Positions 1 to 5,841 of a stretch of DNA of 6,373 nucleotides are shown piece by piece. Origin of the DNA: Candidatus Bathyarchaeota archaeon (lineage in GTDB: Archaea > Thermoproteota > Bathyarchaeia > TCS64); NCBI GenBank assembly GCA_030669135.1, contig DAOVEE010000109.1, forward strand, positions 1-6,373. The letters are read 5' to 3'. Every line of letters begins with the position of its first letter. The stretch's first letter is position 1. Under the pieces are notes generated by a model, which saw only the letters and a list, made by a program, of their open reading frames with translations, made no database searches and had not been told where the DNA came from. Made by a program: the position numbers and the translations under genes.

Positions 1-95
1 AGGGTCTCCCTTATTGCTTCAATCTGGCCTTCTATGAATGCTTCGGCATCGAACTCCGCCATTCCGCTCAGAGCATCATGGTCTGGTTCACGCAT
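1..95 (-). CDS. guaA: GMP synthase ATP-pyrophosphatase subunit, N-terminal fragment (partial)
   Basis: The reverse strand opens at ATG 95-93 and runs off the left edge after 31 codons. The fragment ends in FIEGQIEAIRETL. This pattern (FIExQIxxIRETx after a short acidic leader) is what I know from the N-terminus of the archaeal GMP synthase subunit B, where it comes just before the SGGVDSS ATP-pyrophosphatase loop. That loop lies outside the window, so the assignment rests on about 13 residues. The enzyme would aminate XMP to GMP in the cytoplasm using ammonia from a separate glutaminase subunit. A second in-frame ATG at 62-60 gives a protein starting MAEFDAEAF, closer to the usual family start, and could be the true start. 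Neither ATG has a strong ribosome binding site. Other nucleotide-binding synthetases such as NAD synthetase are possible. Confidence 0.5.
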   Translation of the reverse strand, partial: MREPDHDALSGMAEFDAEAFIEGQIEAIRET

Positions 96-158
96 AAAAG
101 TTTTCCAACAAGCTAAAAAAAAGTGTAAAAATACGCGTTGCCCTATCGGGAATCTTAA

Positions 159-168
159 CTTTTATATG
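159..168 (+). promoter_or_regulatory. Probable TATA box of the proC remnant
   Basis: CTTTTATATG lies about 47 bases upstream of the TTG start at 211. With the usual archaeal spacing of about 26 bases this gives transcription starting near 190 and a leader of about 20 bases that includes the Shine-Dalgarno site at 199-205. A second AT-rich element (AATATATTATG, 170-180) is too close to the start to leave room for that leader. This is prediction from sequence only. Confidence 0.45.
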
Positions 169-185
169 TAATATATTATGTTAAG

Positions 186-220
186 TGGTTAACAACGCAG
201 GTGATTCGAGTTGGTTAACA
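186..220 (+). repeat. Direct repeat TGGTTAACA flanking the proC ribosome binding site
   Basis: TGGTTAACA occurs at 186-194 and again at 212-220, 26 bases apart, with similar flanks (GTGGTTAACAACGCAG and TTGGTTAACACAGTAG). The second copy includes the TTG start codon, and each copy contains the palindrome GTTAAC. It may be a small tandem duplication or a pair of regulator half-sites near the transcription start. Confidence 0.35.
199..205 (+). promoter_or_regulatory. Ribosome binding site fixing the TTG start of proC
   Basis: AGGTGAT is a strong match to the complement of the archaeal 16S rRNA 3' end and stands five bases before TTG 211. The GTG inside it (201) opens a frame that stops after five codons, so it is not the start. 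This site supports TTG 211 as the original start of the gene, even though the open frame for most of the protein begins further downstream. Confidence 0.6.
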
Positions 221-946
221 CAGTAGCGGTGATAGGCGCCGGCGTCATAGGAGGCGCCATAACCAACTGCCTATTGGAGTCGGGAAACAGTCAACAACGT
301 CGTCGCTTCACACGAGACGGACGTGTTTTTCCTCTGCACTAGGCCAGGTGACACCGAGAACGTGCTCGTCGAGATAAAGGACGAGGTGAGCGGCAAGCTG
401 GTGGTCTCCACGGCGGCCATCATACCGCTTGAGTTCTATGAGTCCGTGGTCCCTGGTGCAAGGTTCGTGCGGACTATGCCGAACGTCGCCGCCATGGTGG
501 GAGAGTCTTTCACCGCCTACTGTATGGGCTCAAACACAACTCTACGGGACAAGGAGACTGTGGAACGCCTCCTAGGCACCATGGGGTCGTGCATGGAGGT
601 CGAGGAGAAGTACATGGATCCTGTGACCGGGCTCAGCGGAAGCGGCCCCGCCTACATCGCCATCGTCATCGACGCGCTGACATACGCAGGGCTCCGCGTG
701 GGGCTGCCCAGGGAACTCTCCAAGGTGGCTGCGGCGCAGTCCGTTCTCGGCACAGCCAAGCTTATCATGGAAGGCGTGTCAGTCCCGTCCGAGATCGAGG
801 AGGTGGTGACGACGCCGGGAGGCACCACCATCGAGGGCATCTACGAGATAGAGGACGGAAAGCTGAGGACGGCCCTCATGAACGCCGTGCAGGCCGCAAC
901 CAACAAATGCCTCAACATCCGCCACCTTTGGGAGAATAACGCGTAG
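211..946 (+). pseudogene. proC: Pyrroline-5-carboxylate reductase, frameshifted and internally shortened
   Basis: The family enzyme makes L-proline from pyrroline-5-carboxylate with NAD(P)H, in the cytoplasm. The gene begins at TTG 211 after a good ribosome binding site and codes for a proper Rossmann start (VAVIGAGVIGGAI, motif GxGxxG). That frame stops at TAG 340-342. The rest of the protein is in the +1 frame, open from 263 to the stop at 944-946. The shift falls near 284-287 (GGGAAAC); ignoring one A there gives CLLESGTVNNVVASHETD, a good family match. Besides the frameshift, about 28 residues are missing: the strand VVAS is followed at once by DVFFLCTRPGD, where homologues have a helix, a strand and another helix in between. 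The C-terminal dimerisation domain looks intact, with GLSGSGPAYI and TPGGTTIEGI. The corrected length is about 244 residues against the usual 265-280. It could be a decaying gene or an assembly error. A product started at GTG 323 would lack the dinucleotide-binding loop. Confidence 0.75.
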
Positions 947-971
947 CCTCACCCCTTTTCCACGCTGGAAG

Positions 972-981
972 AAAATATATC
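972..981 (+). promoter_or_regulatory. Probable TATA box of the D-aminoacylase gene
   Basis: AAAATATATC lies about 35 bases upstream of ATG 1014. At usual archaeal spacing this puts the transcription start near 1003, leaving a leader of about 10 bases. No Shine-Dalgarno sequence is visible before the ATG, which fits a nearly leaderless mRNA. Confidence 0.5.
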
Positions 982-1013
982 GTGTCGAGACACACGTATC
1001 TCTGTGTCAAGTT

Positions 1014-2630
1014 ATGTATGATATCATCATCAGGAACGGTAAGATCGTTGACGGCACAGGGAACCCCTGGTTCTTCGCAGACGTCGCCGTCAAGGACGGA
1101 AAGATCGATAAAATCTCGAAAAAAATACTCAGCGAAGCTGAGACCGTCATCGACGCCACGGGGCTCGTCGTCTGCCCCGGCTTCATCGACGCCCACAGCC
1201 ACGGCGACTTTAACACCCTCGTCTACAGGGACATGGAGAACATCGTCCACCAGGGAATAACCACAGTGGTCGCAGGCCAGTGCGGATCCAGCCCGGCTCC
1301 GCTCAGCGACGAGATCCGCGGCGAGACGCAGAAAGAGGTCGACGCCCGGCTCCCCGACGGAATAGAGCTGAAGCTCACGTGGGACACCTTCGACGAGTAT
1401 CTCAGGGAGGAGGAGAAGGAGGGGCTCGGCGCCAACGTCGCCCACATCGTGGGCCACGGAGCAATCAGGGCCGCGGGCATGGGCCTTGAGGCGCGTGACC
1501 CGACGCCCAAGGAGCTCGAGAAGATGAAGGAACTGACGGCGGAGGCAATGGAGGCGGGGGCCTATGGGCTCAGCACAGGCCTCATATACCCTCCAGGCAT
1601 CTACGCCAAGACCCCGGAGATCATAGCCTTGGCTAAGGTGGCGGCCGAATACGGCGGAGTCTACGACTCCCACATCAGGGGCGAAGGAAAAACCCTGATG
1701 ACAGCCCTCGATGAGGCGCTGGAGATAGGCGAGAAGGCGGGGATCCCCGTGCAGATCAGTCACCATAAGATAGCCAGCAAGTCCATCTGGGGCAAGAGCC
1801 GGGAGACCATGAAGATGTTCGAGGACGCTAGGGCTCGTGGCGTCGACGTCACGGTCGACCAGTACCCGTACAAGGCAGGCTCGACGGGACTCATGACTCT
1901 TCTTCCCCCCTGGGTGCACAACGGCGGAAACAAGGCCGCCCTCATACGTCTCAGGGATCCTGACCAGAGGGAGAGGATGAGACGGGAGATAGAGGAGGGG
2001 ATCCCTGGTTGGGAGAACTTCGCCGGAGAGCTGGACTGGGAGAACGTCTACGTCACCTCGGTGAAGACCGACGAGAACAGGGCTGTGGAGGGCATGAACA
2101 TGGTCGAGGTCAAGGAGCACCGTGGGGCTCCCGACGAGTTCACGGCTCTATACGAGCTCCTGCTGGAGGAGGAGGGGACCGCGGGGATGGTTATATTCTA
2201 CGGCGACGAGGAAGACGTCAAGCACATCATGAGGCACCCACTCCACATGGTGGGCACCGACGCGGGCTGCTGCAACGTCGAGGGACCGTTCCGGAGGGGA
2301 AAGCCGCACCCCCGCCACTACGGCACCTACCCCAAGATACTCGGCAGATACGTCAGGGAGGAGAAGACGCTGAGGCTCGAGGAAGCCGTGAGGAAGATGA
2401 CAAGCTTCCCCGCCCAGCGCTTCGGCATACTGGACAGAGGGATTCTGAGGCCCGGCGTCTGGGCAGACATCACGGTGTTCAACCCCGAGACCGTCATCGA
2501 CAAGTCCACCTACAAGGAGCCCCACCAGTTCCCCGTCGGCATCGACTACGTCATGGTGAACGGCGTGGTCACCATAGAGAAAGGCATTTACACTGGGGCA
2601 CACGAAGGGAAGACCCTTAGGAAAAGATAG
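1014..2630 (+). CDS. N-acyl-D-amino-acid deacylase (D-aminoacylase), amidohydrolase superfamily
   Basis: This 538-residue protein fits the zinc amidohydrolase family that removes acyl groups from N-acyl-D-amino acids, releasing the free D-amino acid; it has no signal peptide and is probably cytoplasmic. The N-terminal beta-sandwich part (1-55, YDIIIRNGKIVDGTG) leads into the TIM barrel with GFIDAHSHGD (His61, His63). GQCGSSPAP follows, with Cys90, the usual cysteine metal ligand of D-aminoacylases. Next come YDSHIRGEG (His220), ISHHK (His250) and VGTDAG (Asp416, the expected catalytic aspartate). The segment PHPRHYGTYPKILGRYVRE (431-449) and the C-terminal GILRPGVWADITVFNPETV are typical of the family. 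All expected metal and catalytic residues are present and the length is slightly above the usual 480-500 residues. The start is unambiguous because MYDIIIRNG is the normal family N-terminus. Dihydroorotase or dihydropyrimidinase are less likely because of Cys90 and the C-terminal block. Substrate specificity cannot be read from sequence. Confidence 0.88.
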   Translation: MYDIIIRNGKIVDGTGNPWFFADVAVKDGKIDKISKKILSEAETVIDATGLVVCPGFIDAHSHGDFNTLVYRDMENIVHQGITTVVAGQCGSSPAPLSDEIRGETQKEVDARLPDGIELKLTWDTFDEYLREEEKEGLGANVAHIVGHGAIRAAGMGLEARDPTPKELEKMKELTAEAMEAGAYGLSTGLIYPPGIYAKTPEIIALAKVAAEYGGVYDSHIRGEGKTLMTALDEALEIGEKAGIPVQISHHKIASKSIWGKSRETMKMFEDARARGVDVTVDQYPYKAGSTGLMTLLPPWVHNGGNKAALIRLRDPDQRERMRREIEEGIPGWENFAGELDWENVYVTSVKTDENRAVEGMNMVEVKEHRGAPDEFTALYELLLEEEGTAGMVIFYGDEEDVKHIMRHPLHMVGTDAGCCNVEGPFRRGKPHPRHYGTYPKILGRYVREEKTLRLEEAVRKMTSFPAQRFGILDRGILRPGVWADITVFNPETVIDKSTYKEPHQFPVGIDYVMVNGVVTIEKGIYTGAHEGKTLRKR

Positions 2631-2637
2631 CTATACC

Positions 2638-2663
2638 AAAAAAAGGTAGGGAGACTCCCTACC
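2638..2663 (-). terminator. Hairpin plus T-run terminator overlapping the stop codon of the minus-strand gene
   Basis: GGTAGGGAG (2645-2653) and CTCCCTACC (2655-2663) form a perfect inverted repeat with a single base between them; as RNA this gives a 7-bp GC-rich stem with a 5-base loop. Read on the minus strand it is followed directly by seven T residues (2644-2638), like a bacterial intrinsic terminator. The stop codon of the minus-strand dehydrogenase gene (2661-2659) lies inside the stem. On the plus strand the stem is followed only by a mixed pyrimidine stretch, so termination there would be weaker. Confidence 0.7.
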
Positions 2664-3696
2664 TCTTCTTGATGTACTTGCCGAAGTGGACGGGGGTCGC
2701 GTGAACGACCGGGAGATCCACCATGGTCTTGAGGCCAGGCTCGGCGTTGATCACATGCGGGATCATGTTGGTTGTCATGGCGATGGTGCCGTGGTCGCCG
2801 TGCACACATGGGCTGATCTTCTGGTGGATGGGGGGCACTCCCTCGATGTCGACTGTGTCGTACTCCTCCGGCGCCCCGATGTAGGCCCTGAAGTCCATGG
2901 TAATGACGGCCTTGCCGCCCAACACGCCGTAGGCCATCTGCTTGGTGCCCGCGTTCTTGCCCTTGGGGACCTTGATGGCGTCGCTGGCGGCGTCGTGGTC
3001 TAGGATCACAGGCTCAGGCGGGTCGACCCTTATCTCGTCGAGCTCCCAGCCCAGCGAGTCGGAGATCATCCGTATGCTCTGCTCGAGGCCGACGTGCCCC
3101 GTGATCTTGCCGCCGTCGATGGCATCCCTGAACTTCTCCTCGGTCATGCCGGCGCCGATCTTCTTCTGGAAGGGGATACGGCGAGTCGCGGCGTTCATCT
3201 GCCTAGTCACGTAGATGGACTCGACCTCCTCGCATGGCCCCGTGAGGAACGTCGGGAGGGTGTCCATGAGGAAGCCGGGGTTGATGCCCGTTCCCAGCAG
3301 CGTGGCGCCGTGCTTCTTGGCGACCTCGTCCAGCTTGTTGGCGTACTCGGTCCCCTCCTCCGTGGCGTAGGGGTAGCCCAGCTCCTCACACGTGCTTACG
3401 ATGCCGACCCCGTGTCTCAGAACCTGCTCGAACTGGTCGTAGGTCTGCCGGAGGTATGACATGGTGGTGTGGCACACCACGTCAGGCTCGGTTTCCTTGA
3501 GCACCTTGTCGGCGTCGTTGGAGATGATCACCCCGATCTTCTTTCCACCGAGGACCTCCCCCAGGTCCTTTCCGACGATGTCGGGGTTGATGTCCACGGC
3601 CCCAACTATCTTGACGCCTTCCTTTGTCAGAAGGTGCGTCGCAAGTCTTCGACCGATTACCCCGACTCCGTATGATACGACTTTAACGTTTTTCAA
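2659..3696 (-). CDS. NAD(P)-dependent amine dehydrogenase, 2,4-diaminopentanoate dehydrogenase-like
   Basis: This 345-residue cytoplasmic oxidoreductase has a Rossmann fold at its start (VVSYGVGVIGRRLA, GxGxxG with Gly10, Gly12, Gly15) and a second strand ending in an acidic residue (VGAVDINPD, Asp35). The middle carries CEELGYPY (103-110), LLGTGINPGFLMDTLP (133-148) and RRIPFQKKIGAGM (172-184). I associate these blocks with 2,4-diaminopentanoate dehydrogenase, distantly related to dihydrodipicolinate reductase. In the oxidative ornithine pathway that enzyme deaminates 2,4-diaminopentanoate to 2-amino-4-oxopentanoate, which is cleaved to alanine and acetyl-CoA. No other gene of that pathway is in the window, so the exact amine substrate is uncertain. 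The start is TTG 3696-3694, since an in-frame TGA lies three codons upstream and the next residues MKNVKVVSYG fit the family. No Shine-Dalgarno is seen; the upstream TATA box suggests a leaderless or nearly leaderless mRNA. It converges with the D-aminoacylase gene. Confidence 0.75.
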   Translation of the reverse strand: MKNVKVVSYGVGVIGRRLATHLLTKEGVKIVGAVDINPDIVGKDLGEVLGGKKIGVIISNDADKVLKETEPDVVCHTTMSYLRQTYDQFEQVLRHGVGIVSTCEELGYPYATEEGTEYANKLDEVAKKHGATLLGTGINPGFLMDTLPTFLTGPCEEVESIYVTRQMNAATRRIPFQKKIGAGMTEEKFRDAIDGGKITGHVGLEQSIRMISDSLGWELDEIRVDPPEPVILDHDAASDAIKVPKGKNAGTKQMAYGVLGGKAVITMDFRAYIGAPEEYDTVDIEGVPPIHQKISPCVHGDHGTIAMTTNMIPHVINAEPGLKTMVDLPVVHATPVHFGKYIKKR

Positions 3697-3727
3697 CTTG
3701 GTTCAGGGTAAAACTACACTAATCATC

Positions 3728-3737
3728 TTTATAGTTT
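3728..3737 (-). promoter_or_regulatory. Probable TATA box of the minus-strand dehydrogenase gene
   Basis: On the minus strand the sequence reads AAACTATAAA, centred about 36 bases upstream of the TTG start at 3696. At usual spacing the transcript would begin within about 10 bases of the start codon, which agrees with the absence of a ribosome binding site. Confidence 0.5.
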
Positions 3738-3823
3738 ACTCAAAAATCTCTAAAAATCGTCTGCATCAGGGTCTGGATGGTGTCTTTCTCTTAGTTGTAG
3801 GTATAGGCACCACCCAAACATCT

Positions 3824-3833
3824 CTCTATATAT
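3824..3833 (+). promoter_or_regulatory. Probable TATA box of the archaellin gene
   Basis: TCTATATATG lies about 60 bases upstream of ATG 3892. This predicts transcription starting near 3855 and a leader of roughly 35-40 bases that contains the purine-rich ribosome binding site at 3870-3880. A dyad, TGGTGTC (3778-3784) and GGCACCA (3806-3812), lies upstream of the box and could be an operator or chance. Confidence 0.5.
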
Positions 3834-3869
3834 GACATTCCACGTTGGTTCGCCAGTCCTATCCAAGTA

Positions 3870-3880
3870 GGAGAAGGAGG
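3870..3880 (+). promoter_or_regulatory. Ribosome binding site of the archaellin gene
   Basis: GGAGAAGGAGG is a doubled Shine-Dalgarno-like purine stretch. The 3' GGAGG ends 11 bases before ATG 3892, slightly further than usual, but no other in-frame start with a better site is present and the protein N-terminus fits an archaellin precursor. A strong site suits a structural protein needed in many copies. Confidence 0.6.
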
Positions 3881-3891
3881 AAAAACCAGAC

Positions 3892-4518
3892 ATGAACCAG
3901 GTAAAGATGCTGAAAAACAGGCGCGGTATGACCGGTCTTGAGACTGCTATCATACTTGTGGCGTTCGTAATCACCGCGGCCGCGTTCGCGTTCGTCGTAC
4001 TGAACATGGGTTTCCTGACCGCTGAAAAAGCACAGTCAGTGATCAGTTCAGGCATGAGCGAAGCCGCCTCGGCGATGCTTACGGACAGCGGTATGATCGC
4101 CCAGTTCTCAAACGTGACAGGCGACCAGGCTGATATCTGCCTCACCAAGCTGACGTTCTACCTGAAGCTATCACAGGGCCACGAGCCCATAGACGTAGAC
4201 GATAACGTGATGGTGGCGACCTACACAAGCCAGAGAGGTCACGGCGAGATCTACTCGACAAACGGTACCATCATGACGATATCCGGTGTGAACAGTGACG
4301 GTGATTCACTACTAGAGACTGGTGAGAAGTTCAAGGTGGAAATCGATTTCACTGAACTCCCTCTAGCTGGTATGGATCCTGTTCAGGCTAACCATATTGA
4401 GAAGTACGCTCACCCGTACGAGGAGTTCAGGATCGAGCTGAGGCCCTCAGCGGGTGCCGTGTTGACAATCGAGCGTCAAGTCCCGGCCGTCTACAGCACA
4501 ATCATGACCATAGAGTAG
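3892..4518 (+). CDS. arlB: Archaellin (archaeal flagellin), filament subunit precursor
   Basis: This is a 208-residue preprotein of the archaellum filament. The N-terminus is a class III signal peptide: a positively charged leader of 12 residues ending in KNRRG, then MTGLETAIILVAFVITAAAFAFVVLNMG. The prepilin peptidase (ArlK/PibD type) should cut after Gly12, leaving a mature protein with Glu at position 5 and a hydrophobic helix of about 22 residues that forms the filament core. The TGLExAIxLxAF form resembles the archaellins I know from methanogens such as Methanospirillum and, more loosely, from Crenarchaeota, rather than the GIGTLIVFIAMVLVAA form of Methanococcus. The C-terminal part (about 75-208) is beta-rich and surface exposed in the family. 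Two N-glycosylation sequons are present, Asn74-Val-Thr and Asn124-Gly-Thr. The gene has its own promoter and T-run and stands directly upstream of other archaellum genes. A different type IV pilin is possible but unlikely in this setting. Confidence 0.9.
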   Translation: MNQVKMLKNRRGMTGLETAIILVAFVITAAAFAFVVLNMGFLTAEKAQSVISSGMSEAASAMLTDSGMIAQFSNVTGDQADICLTKLTFYLKLSQGHEPIDVDDNVMVATYTSQRGHGEIYSTNGTIMTISGVNSDGDSLLETGEKFKVEIDFTELPLAGMDPVQANHIEKYAHPYEEFRIELRPSAGAVLTIERQVPAVYSTIMTIE

Positions 4519-4528
4519 CGTCATCTCC

Positions 4529-4540
4529 TTCCCCTTTTTT
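4529..4540 (+). terminator. T-run terminator after the archaellin gene
   Basis: Ten bases after the archaellin stop codon the plus strand reads TTCCCCTTTTTT, then AATTT. No stem precedes it, as is usual for archaeal termination at oligo-T stretches. It would leave archaellin mainly on its own short mRNA, separate from the accessory genes. Confidence 0.5.
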
Positions 4541-4580
4541 AATTTCATAACTTCAAACAGCTGAATTATGAGATAAAAAG

Positions 4581-4594
4581 ACACACAGTGTGTG
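4581..4594. repeat. Short perfect inverted repeat just upstream of the arlCDE TATA box
   Basis: ACACACAGTGTGTG holds two overlapping perfect palindromes: ACACAC/GTGTGT around one A, and CACACA/TGTGTG around one G. It ends six bases before the TATA-like CTATAAACC. That is a plausible place for a transcription factor to act, but it could be a chance alternating purine-pyrimidine stretch. Confidence 0.35.
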
Positions 4595-4599
4595 GTGAT

Positions 4600-4608
4600 C
4601 TATAAACC
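4600..4608 (+). promoter_or_regulatory. Possible TATA box of the arlCDE-arlH operon
   Basis: CTATAAACC is the best TATA match in the gap between archaellin and arlCDE. At 26-base spacing transcription would begin near 4630, inside the ribosome binding site at 4626-4633, so this may not be the box in use. GATAAAAAG (4572-4580) is an alternative that would leave a leader of about 35 bases. Read-through from the archaellin promoter is a third option. Confidence 0.35.
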
Positions 4609-4625
4609 TTTTAAAAAAAATCGAT

Positions 4626-4633
4626 GGAGGTGA
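4626..4633 (+). promoter_or_regulatory. Ribosome binding site deciding the arlCDE start
   Basis: GGAGGTGA is a full match to the canonical archaeal anti-Shine-Dalgarno and stands five bases before ATG 4639. The in-frame ATG at 4624 shares its G with this site, so it cannot use it, and nothing comparable lies upstream of it. This moves the start to 4639. Confidence 0.8.
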
Positions 4634-4638
4634 GACTG

Positions 4639-5841
4639 ATGGCTGAGGACAAGGATTCCTTACTCGATTTAAAGTCAGAGTTATCCGCGCTGTCGACCGA
4701 TCTAGGCGATGGTGTGCCTGAGGAGGAGGCCGATATCGGCGGAGAGATGATGGACCTCAAGAATCGGATGGACAAGTCTGACCAGGAGATGAGGGCCATG
4801 ACCGAGGCCATGAAGTCCACACTACTCGATGTCCGTGCGCTGATGCAGGACATGGACAACCCGTTCAACATGCTCCGTGAGATGGGCGTGGACAAACTCG
4901 TCAACAAGGCAGTCGAGACCGTCGAAGACGAGGTAATGAAACAGAAGCGCAAAGAAGCGAAGAAACGAATGGCAGGCGACGATGAAAGGCCCGCCGCAAT
5001 AGTTACGCATTACGGAGGAGCCGCACCACCACCGACGGCGTATCCCACGTCTGCCCCTTCGGCTCCGTCGCCACAAGCGGGCATACCCATGGGGTTCAAA
5101 AACAGTCAATCATCGCCCCAATCGCCAACCCAAGCAGATACAATGACCCCGAGTCAACCACCGGTAAACGGATACCCTGATGCTTCTCCCGAAATGAGCA
5201 AACCTGTACCTCAGCCACAGACAGGAGCAAGCTCATCACGGGAGAGGGATTTAAATTCTATAATGAAGAGGGTATTAGTTACTGAGCAGGCAGTTCCTCT
5301 AATTTTAAGCCGTATTTCGCGGACAGAGGAAGTCGTCGAGGAGCTTACGGACAGTGTCCATGAACTAGTAGAGGGGTTAAAGGGAGCAAGACCCTGGGGT
5401 GAGAGAGCATCTCGGCACAAACCCAGTCACTATAACAAACTTGGAATGAACGAACTGAATACACCAGAAAACTCCGGAGCGGTGTACTACGAAGCATATA
5501 TCAGCCTCGTAGCTGACTACCTCGTTCTTAGGTTCGGTGAGAAAGGTTCTGAGGAGATACTTCTTGAGGGAATGTACAAGGAATGGGCATCCCCAAAGGT
5601 GGTAAGAGACATAATGGACCATCTCTCGACGAGCGCCAAGACCAGGGATAGACGGAGTAACAGCCCATCCGTCGGGCTTGGCACACTCAACTCTGACCTG
5701 GAGGACAAGATTCTGCTTACGTCGCTTCTGAGGAATCTTGATAGACCTGCCGCTGAGTGGACTGAGCCGACTCACCTATTCTTGTTACTCGCCCTGGTTA
5801 CGAGGGCTCGAGAAAACAAACTCAACAGGGCAAAGACATGA
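4639..5841 (+). CDS. Archaellum accessory protein, ArlC/D/E-like fusion (FlaC-FlaD/E)
   Basis: From ATG 4639 the protein has 400 residues. In Euryarchaeota, ArlC, ArlD and ArlE form a cytoplasmic ring around the motor and link it to chemotaxis signalling through CheF. Residues 1-112 are charged and helical, probably coiled coil, with a DNPFNMLREMG segment (73-83) that recalls the NPF motif of FlaC/FlaD proteins. Residues about 116-200 are a low-complexity Pro/Ser/Gln/Ala-rich linker. Residues 202-250 form a second helical stretch (LILSRISRTEEVVEELTDSV) resembling FlaC. The C-terminal part, about 262-395, resembles the FlaD/E domain: YYEAYISLVADYLVLRFG, GMYKEWASPKVVRDIMDHL, and a final leucine-rich helix (HLFLLLALVTRAREN) where the family has HLxSLLFI. 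The stop overlaps the arlH start (ATGA, 5838-5841), so the two are co-translated. Similarity is low and the assignment depends partly on its neighbours. Confidence 0.72.
   Translation: MAEDKDSLLDLKSELSALSTDLGDGVPEEEADIGGEMMDLKNRMDKSDQEMRAMTEAMKSTLLDVRALMQDMDNPFNMLREMGVDKLVNKAVETVEDEVMKQKRKEAKKRMAGDDERPAAIVTHYGGAAPPPTAYPTSAPSAPSPQAGIPMGFKNSQSSPQSPTQADTMTPSQPPVNGYPDASPEMSKPVPQPQTGASSSRERDLNSIMKRVLVTEQAVPLILSRISRTEEVVEELTDSVHELVEGLKGARPWGERASRHKPSHYNKLGMNELNTPENSGAVYYEAYISLVADYLVLRFGEKGSEEILLEGMYKEWASPKVVRDIMDHLSTSAKTRDRRSNSPSVGLGTLNSDLEDKILLTSLLRNLDRPAAEWTEPTHLFLLLALVTRARENKLNRAKT

Larger units (their letters stand above)
96..210. promoter_or_regulatory. AT-rich divergent intergenic region
   Basis: This 115-base gap separates the minus-strand gene at the left edge from the proC remnant on the plus strand. 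It contains A and T runs at about 114-130 and 159-180, much poorer in GC than the flanking genes. The segment near 159-170 reads as TTTTATATG on the plus strand and CATATAAAAG on the minus strand, so it could act as a TATA element in either direction. No open reading frame or RNA gene is seen. Confidence 0.55.

Noticed and set aside
270..300. Programmed +1 frameshifting in proC at GGGAAAC.
   Set aside because: No stimulatory structure or known slippery arrangement is apparent, proC is not known to me to be frameshift-regulated, and the additional loss of about 28 residues fits decay or an assembly fault better.
912..2120. A 402-codon open frame on the minus strand opposite the D-aminoacylase gene.
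   Set aside because: It is antisense to a gene with clear catalytic motifs. The open frame follows from the GC-rich third positions of the real gene, and its translation shows no recognisable motif.
2009..2620. A 203-codon plus-strand frame inside the D-aminoacylase gene.
   Set aside because: The translation is rich in Arg, Gly and His without domain structure, typical of an out-of-frame reading of a high-GC gene.
3094..3459. A 121-codon plus-strand frame opposite the dehydrogenase gene, with others at 2686-3003 and 3461-3835.
   Set aside because: They are antisense to a complete oxidoreductase, have no supporting ribosome binding site that I could see, and show no family motif.
3778..3812. 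A 7-base dyad (TGGTGTC / GGCACCA) upstream of the archaellin promoter as a riboswitch or terminator.
   Set aside because: It lies upstream of the predicted transcription start, has a 21-base spacer and one wobble pair, and no T-run follows; at most it is a weak operator candidate.
5377..5775. A 132-codon minus-strand frame opposite arlCDE.
   Set aside because: The plus-strand gene is continuous, has a perfect ribosome binding site and overlaps arlH; the antisense translation has no recognisable features.
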